DNA from: JBMNQH01 sp050944035
Lineage (GTDB): Bacteria; Bacillota; Clostridia; Oscillospirales; Oscillospiraceae
Reading direction: 5' to 3'
Assembly (NCBI GenBank): GCA_050944035.1
Contig: JBMNQH010000001.1
Location: forward strand, 186,001 to 250,000
DNA: 64,000 bases
The stretch's first letter is position 1. Each line of letters begins with the position of its first letter. The position numbers and the translations under genes were made by a program. The notes beneath the pieces were generated by a model. That model did no database searches, was not told the DNA's origin, and saw only the letters and a program-made list of their open reading frames with translations. Below, one piece after another: positions 58,590 to 64,000 of this stretch.

Positions 58590-61500
58590 ATGCCAAAGGA
58601 TGTTTACTACGGAAAAACCCTTAGAAAAAGCTTTGCCCGATCCGAAGAAATTCAGGATATGCCAAACCTTCTGGAAATCCAGAAGAGTTCATACAAGTGG
58701 TTTCTTGAAGAAGGACTTCGCGATGTCTTTCGGGATACTGCGTCAATTACCGACTACTCCGGAAATCTTGAGCTGACATTCGTTGATTATACTATGAATG
58801 AACAGCCGAAGTACTCTGAAGAGGAGTGCAAGGCGAGAGACGCCACTTATGCTGCCCCGATCAAGGTCAGTGTACGGTTGCGCAACCGGGAAACTGAAGA
58901 AATTAAGGAGCAGGAAATTTTCATGGGAGATTTTCCGCTCATGACCGATGGTGGTACGTTTATTATCAACGGTGCGGAGCGTGTTATTGTCTCTCAGATT
59001 GTCCGTTCTCCGGGTACCTATTTTGATAAGCGAACCGATAAGGCAGCCACCTCTGTTTACGGTTCCACGATTATTCCGTACCATGGTGCATGGCTGGAAT
59101 ATGAGACGGATGTTAATGATGTTTTCTATGTCCGTATTGATAAAAACCGCAAGCTTCCAGTTACCTGGCTGCTTCGCGCCATGGGCAATTATGTGCCGGA
59201 TAAGCCGTTTACCTGGCTGTCCTGCACGGATACCGCAGCAGGTGCGGTTACTGATGAACAGCTCCGCGCAATCTTTGGAGATGATACCCGTATTCTCGCA
59301 ACACTGGATAAGGATACCTGCAGAACCCGCGAAGAATCTTTGATCGAGATTTATCGTAAACTCCGTCCCGGCGACCCCCCCACAGTTGACAGTGCGGAAA
59401 ACCTGCTGGAAAGTCTCTTCTTTGACAGACGCCGCTATGATATCAGCACGGTCGGACGCTATAAATTCAATAAGAAACTGGCGGTTTGGACCCGTTTGGC
59501 CGGTCATGAGCTGGCTCTGCCGATTGCAGATCCGCAGACCGGTGAGATTATTGCTGAAGCAGGGGAAATTGTTACCCGTGAACGTGCACTGGAACTGGAT
59601 GCACACGGCATCATCGACGCCTATGTTGTTGGAAACGACGGCAAAACCATTCGTGTGTTTTCCAACGGTATGGTCGATATGAAATCGTTTGTTTCTTTCG
59701 ATCCTGCTGAACTGGGAATTCACGAGCGTGTCCGCTACATCATCCTCAATCGTCTGCTTGAAGAGTACGGTGACGATGAAGCAGCCCTGAAGACCGCGAT
59801 TTTGGACAATCTTGATGACCTGATTCCAAAACACATTATCGTGGATGACGTGTTTGCCACTGTCAATTACCTGAACTGCATGGCAGAAGGTGTTGGTGAG
59901 GCAGACGATATCGACCATCTTGGAAATCGCCGTATGAGAAGCGTTGGTGAACTGCTGCAAAACCAGTTCCGTATCGGTTTCAGCCGTATGGAGCGTGTAA
60001 TCCGCGAACGCATGACGTTGCAGGATCTTGATATTGTCACGCCGCAAAGCTTGATCAATATCCGCCCTGTTACCGCGGCGATTAAGGAATTCTTTGGTTC
60101 CTCTCCGCTGTCTCAGTTCATGGATCAGAACAACCCACTTGCAGAGCTGACCCATAAACGCCGTGTTTCCGCTCTTGGCCCCGGCGGCCTGTCCAGAGAG
60201 CGTGCCAGCTTTGACGTCCGTGATGTTCACTACAGCCATTACGGCCGCCTTTGCCCGATCGAAACCCCTGAAGGTCCCAACATTGGCCTGATTTCCTATC
60301 TCGCAAGCTATGCCCGCGTCAATGAGTACGGTTTCCTGATTGCGCCATTCCGCAAGATTGAAAAGGGAACGTTCCGTGTTACCGACGAGGTCGATTATCT
60401 GACCGCGGATATGGAAGATCAGTTCGTCGTTGCACAGGCATCTGAGCCGCTGGATGAAAATGGCTGTCTGGCAAACCAGCGTGTCATCTGCCGTCATAGG
60501 GATGAAATCATCGAAGTTGACCGTGATCGTGTTGACTATATCGATATTTCTCCAAGAATGATGGTTTCTATTGCAACCGCGATGATTCCCTTCCTGCAAA
60601 ACGATGACGCAAACCGTGCACTGATGGGCGCGAACATGCAGCGTCAGGCAGTTCCGCTGATGGTTACGCAGGCTCCCATTGTTGCAACCGGTATCGAACA
60701 CAAGTGCGCAGTGGATTCCGGTGTTATGGTTGTTGCAGGAGAAGGCGGCGTGGTCACCAAGGTTTCTGCGACAGATGTTACAGTCAAGCAGGATGACGGT
60801 GTGGTGAAAAACCATCACCTGATTAAGTTTGCCCGTTCCAATCAGGGTACCTGTGTCAACCAGCGTCCCATTGTTGCGGCAGGACAGCGTGTGGAAAAGG
60901 GCGACGTTCTGGCCGATGGTCCTTCTACAGCAGAGGGCGAGCTTTCCCTTGGCAAGAACATTCTGGTTGGCTTCATGACTTGGGAAGGATATAACTACGA
61001 AGATGCAATTCTGCTGAATGAGCGTTTGGTAATGGACGATGTGTTTACCTCCATCCATATTGAGGAGTACGAATGCGACGCCCGTGACACCAAGCTTGGA
61101 CCGGAAGAGATTACCCGTGACATTCCCAGCGTTGGCGAAGATGCTTTGAAATATCTGGATGATCGCGGTATCATCTGTGTTGGTGCGGAAGTCCGTGCCG
61201 GTGATATTCTGGTCGGTAAGGTTACCCCGAAGGGTGAGACGGATCTGACCGCGGAAGAACGTTTGCTCCGTGCGATCTTTGGCGAAAAGGCGAGAGAAGT
61301 GCGTGATACCTCGTTGAAGGTTCCGCATGGCGAAAGCGGTATCATTGTCGATGTCAAGGTGTTCACCCGTGAGAACGGCGATGAACTGTCCCCTGGCGTC
61401 AATCAGGTTGTCCGCGTCTATATTGCCCAGAAGCGTAAAATCAGTGTCGGCGACAAAATGGCAGGCCGTCACGGTAACAAGGGTGTTGTATCCCGGATTC

Positions 61501-62318
61501 TGCCGAAGGAAGATATGCCGTATCTGCCGGATGGTACTCCGCTGGATATCGTTCTGAATCCGTTGGGTGTTCCTTCCCGTATGAACATCGGACAGGTTCT
61601 GGAAGTGCATCTTGGTTATGCTGCACAGGCACTTGGCTGGAAGGTTGCAACCCCGGTCTTTAACGGCGCAAATGAATTCGAGATTCGTAAGACGCTCGAT
61701 GAAGCCGGCCTTCGTACCGACGGTAAAAGCATTCTTTATGATGGCCGAACCGGTGAACCGTTTGATAACCCGGTTACAGTTGGTTACGTTTACTTCTTTA
61801 AATTACACCATCTGGTTGATGATAAAATCCATGCACGTTCTACTGGTCCCTACAGCCTGGTTACCCAGCAGCCGCTTGGTGGTAAGGCACAGTTCGGCGG
61901 TCAGCGCTTCGGCGAAATGGAAGTTTGGGCACTGGAAGCTTACGGCGCTGCTTATACGCTGCAGGAAATCCTGACAGTTAAGTCCGACGATGTTACCGGT
62001 CGTGTCCGCACCTATGAAAGTATCGTAAAGGGCCACAATATTCCACAGCCTGGTGTGCCGGAATCCTTTAAGGTTCTGGTAAAAGAACTGCAATCGCTCT
62101 GTCTCGATATCCGTGTGCTCGATAAGAACGGTGACGAGATTGAATTGCAGGAGGATGACGATGACGATTTCGTACCCGGTATGCGGGACGAAAGCAGCTA
62201 TCAGTCTGATGATAACGAAATTGAGGCCAGTGGCTTTACCATTGAGCAGGTCGAAGAGACAGAGGATTTCCTCTCTGAAAGTACGGCAGAGGATGATCTC
62301 TCTGATGACGAACTGTAA
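58590..62318 (+). CDS. rpoB: RNA polymerase beta subunit
   Basis: A 1242-residue beta subunit. The beginning '[20 protein letters not shown]' and lobe '[13 protein letters not shown]' lead to the rifampicin pocket '[20 protein letters not shown]', which has the drug-sensitive residues. '[19 protein letters not shown]' and '[19 protein letters not shown]' (catalytic domain), and '[20 protein letters not shown]' near the C-terminus complete the enzyme. An acidic, Asp/Glu-rich tail ends the chain. ATG 58590 follows AAGGAGTG. It has its own promoter; rplJ-rplL are not upstream as in many bacteria. Confidence 0.98.
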   Translation: MPKDVYYGKTLRKSFARSEEIQDMPNLLEIQKSSYKWFLEEGLRDVFRDTASITDYSGNLELTFVDYTMNEQPKYSEEECKARDATYAAPIKVSVRLRNRETEEIKEQEIFMGDFPLMTDGGTFIINGAERVIVSQIVRSPGTYFDKRTDKAATSVYGSTIIPYHGAWLEYETDVNDVFYVRIDKNRKLPVTWLLRAMGNYVPDKPFTWLSCTDTAAGAVTDEQLRAIFGDDTRILATLDKDTCRTREESLIEIYRKLRPGDPPTVDSAENLLESLFFDRRRYDISTVGRYKFNKKLAVWTRLAGHELALPIADPQTGEIIAEAGEIVTRERALELDAHGIIDAYVVGNDGKTIRVFSNGMVDMKSFVSFDPAELGIHERVRYIILNRLLEEYGDDEAALKTAILDNLDDLIPKHIIVDDVFATVNYLNCMAEGVGEADDIDHLGNRRMRSVGELLQNQFRIGFSRMERVIRERMTLQDLDIVTPQSLINIRPVTAAIKEFFGSSPLSQFMDQNNPLAELTHKRRVSALGPGGLSRERASFDVRDVHYSHYGRLCPIETPEGPNIGLISYLASYARVNEYGFLIAPFRKIEKGTFRVTDEVDYLTADMEDQFVVAQASEPLDENGCLANQRVICRHRDEIIEVDRDRVDYIDISPRMMVSIATAMIPFLQNDDANRALMGANMQRQAVPLMVTQAPIVATGIEHKCAVDSGVMVVAGEGGVVTKVSATDVTVKQDDGVVKNHHLIKFARSNQGTCVNQRPIVAAGQRVEKGDVLADGPSTAEGELSLGKNILVGFMTWEGYNYEDAILLNERLVMDDVFTSIHIEEYECDARDTKLGPEEITRDIPSVGEDALKYLDDRGIICVGAEVRAGDILVGKVTPKGETDLTAEERLLRAIFGEKAREVRDTSLKVPHGESGIIVDVKVFTRENGDELSPGVNQVVRVYIAQKRKISVGDKMAGRHGNKGVVSRILPKEDMPYLPDGTPLDIVLNPLGVPSRMNIGQVLEVHLGYAAQALGWKVATPVFNGANEFEIRKTLDEAGLRTDGKSILYDGRTGEPFDNPVTVGYVYFFKLHHLVDDKIHARSTGPYSLVTQQPLGGKAQFGGQRFGEMEVWALEAYGAAYTLQEILTVKSDDVTGRVRTYESIVKGHNIPQPGVPESFKVLVKELQSLCLDIRVLDKNGDEIELQEDDDDDFVPGMRDESSYQSDDNEIEASGFTIEQVEETEDFLSESTAEDDLSDDEL

Positions 62319-62350
62319 TTCGGATTCTGTTTTGCAGAGACGAAAAATGA

Positions 62351-64000
<1,650 letters not shown>

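Noticed and set aside
58743..61610. A 955-codon open frame on the minus strand inside rpoB
   Set aside because: It is fully antisense to a highly conserved gene, and rpoB codon bias produces such frames. The translation resembles no known protein, and no ribosome site or promoter was seen.

Overview
This window looks like a chromosome segment of an anaerobic, spore-forming, gut-type Clostridia, probably Oscillospiraceae or Butyricicoccaceae. The grounds are balanced base composition, Firmicutes gene families (RqcH, Mini-III, TmcAL, TepA, YunB, CotJ proteins), 4Fe-4S oxidoreductases, a class A-like RNase P RNA and strong AGGAGG-type ribosome binding sites. No species call is possible from sequence reading alone. 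All sites named below were found by eye, and none was tested by a search.

Layout. 1-1068 is the end of a peptide-type ABC substrate-binding protein. 1184-1904 holds a divergent XRE regulator and a small membrane protein with repeated operator-like dyads. rnpB lies on the minus strand at 1961-2306. 2479-9850 is a long operon (murD, two M42 peptidases, a PLP lyase, yunB, ligA). A nonsense-interrupted DUF6273 relic follows (9918-10523). 10808-15311 is an unusual three-gene unit: an HTH-leucine-rich-repeat fusion, a DUF2201/VWA protein and a MoxR-type AAA+ ATPase. 15419-18990 has a flavin-type oxidase with its divergent HxlR regulator, then a tight operon of macro domain, phosphodiesterase, deformylase, AlkD and MmcQ/YjbR. 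19045-22610 is a LysR regulator divergent from a flavodoxin/DUF362/Fe-S aldo-keto reductase operon. 22903-24655 pairs a phenylacetate-CoA-ligase-like enzyme with a double-ACT protein. 24716-25816 encodes spore coat proteins, including a CotJA-CotJB fusion.

25990-30492 carries an ArsR regulator, a Xer-type recombinase, DUF1847, a homocysteine methyltransferase-like protein, SseB and an FlK-type thioesterase. obgE, rpmA, rplU and ackA follow on the minus strand. 34137-46058 is a mostly plus-strand housekeeping run: tmcAL, prfA, a TsaC-CoaE fusion, an M18 aminopeptidase, tepA, a UppP-like membrane protein with a degenerate active site, ftsK/spoIIIE, mrnC and rqcH. One minus-strand 58-residue membrane protein interrupts it. 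46161-47090 is an SLH-domain surface protein.

47358-49365 is the ruin of a type I-C CRISPR-Cas locus. It has the 5' part of cas3 with a nonsense codon, a deletion junction directly into the 3' end of cas1, an intact-looking cas2, a leader and a short array. Repeats degrade away from the leader but keep the 65-68 bp period. 49424-54422 is a two-component system with an ABC transporter of the antimicrobial-peptide-resistance type; a potentially structured leader precedes the ABC genes. The right end has an unrecognised protein, an orphan phi-LC3-type holin, asnB, tRNA-Leu(GAG), and rpoB-rpoC (rpoC cut by the window end) under their own promoter.

No single gene cluster can be declared a new system from sequence alone. 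The strongest candidates for a second look are the HTH-LRR/DUF2201/MoxR unit, the decayed I-C locus and its eroded array tail, the hairpins that cover the starts of yunB and tepA, and the structured leader before the ABC transporter.
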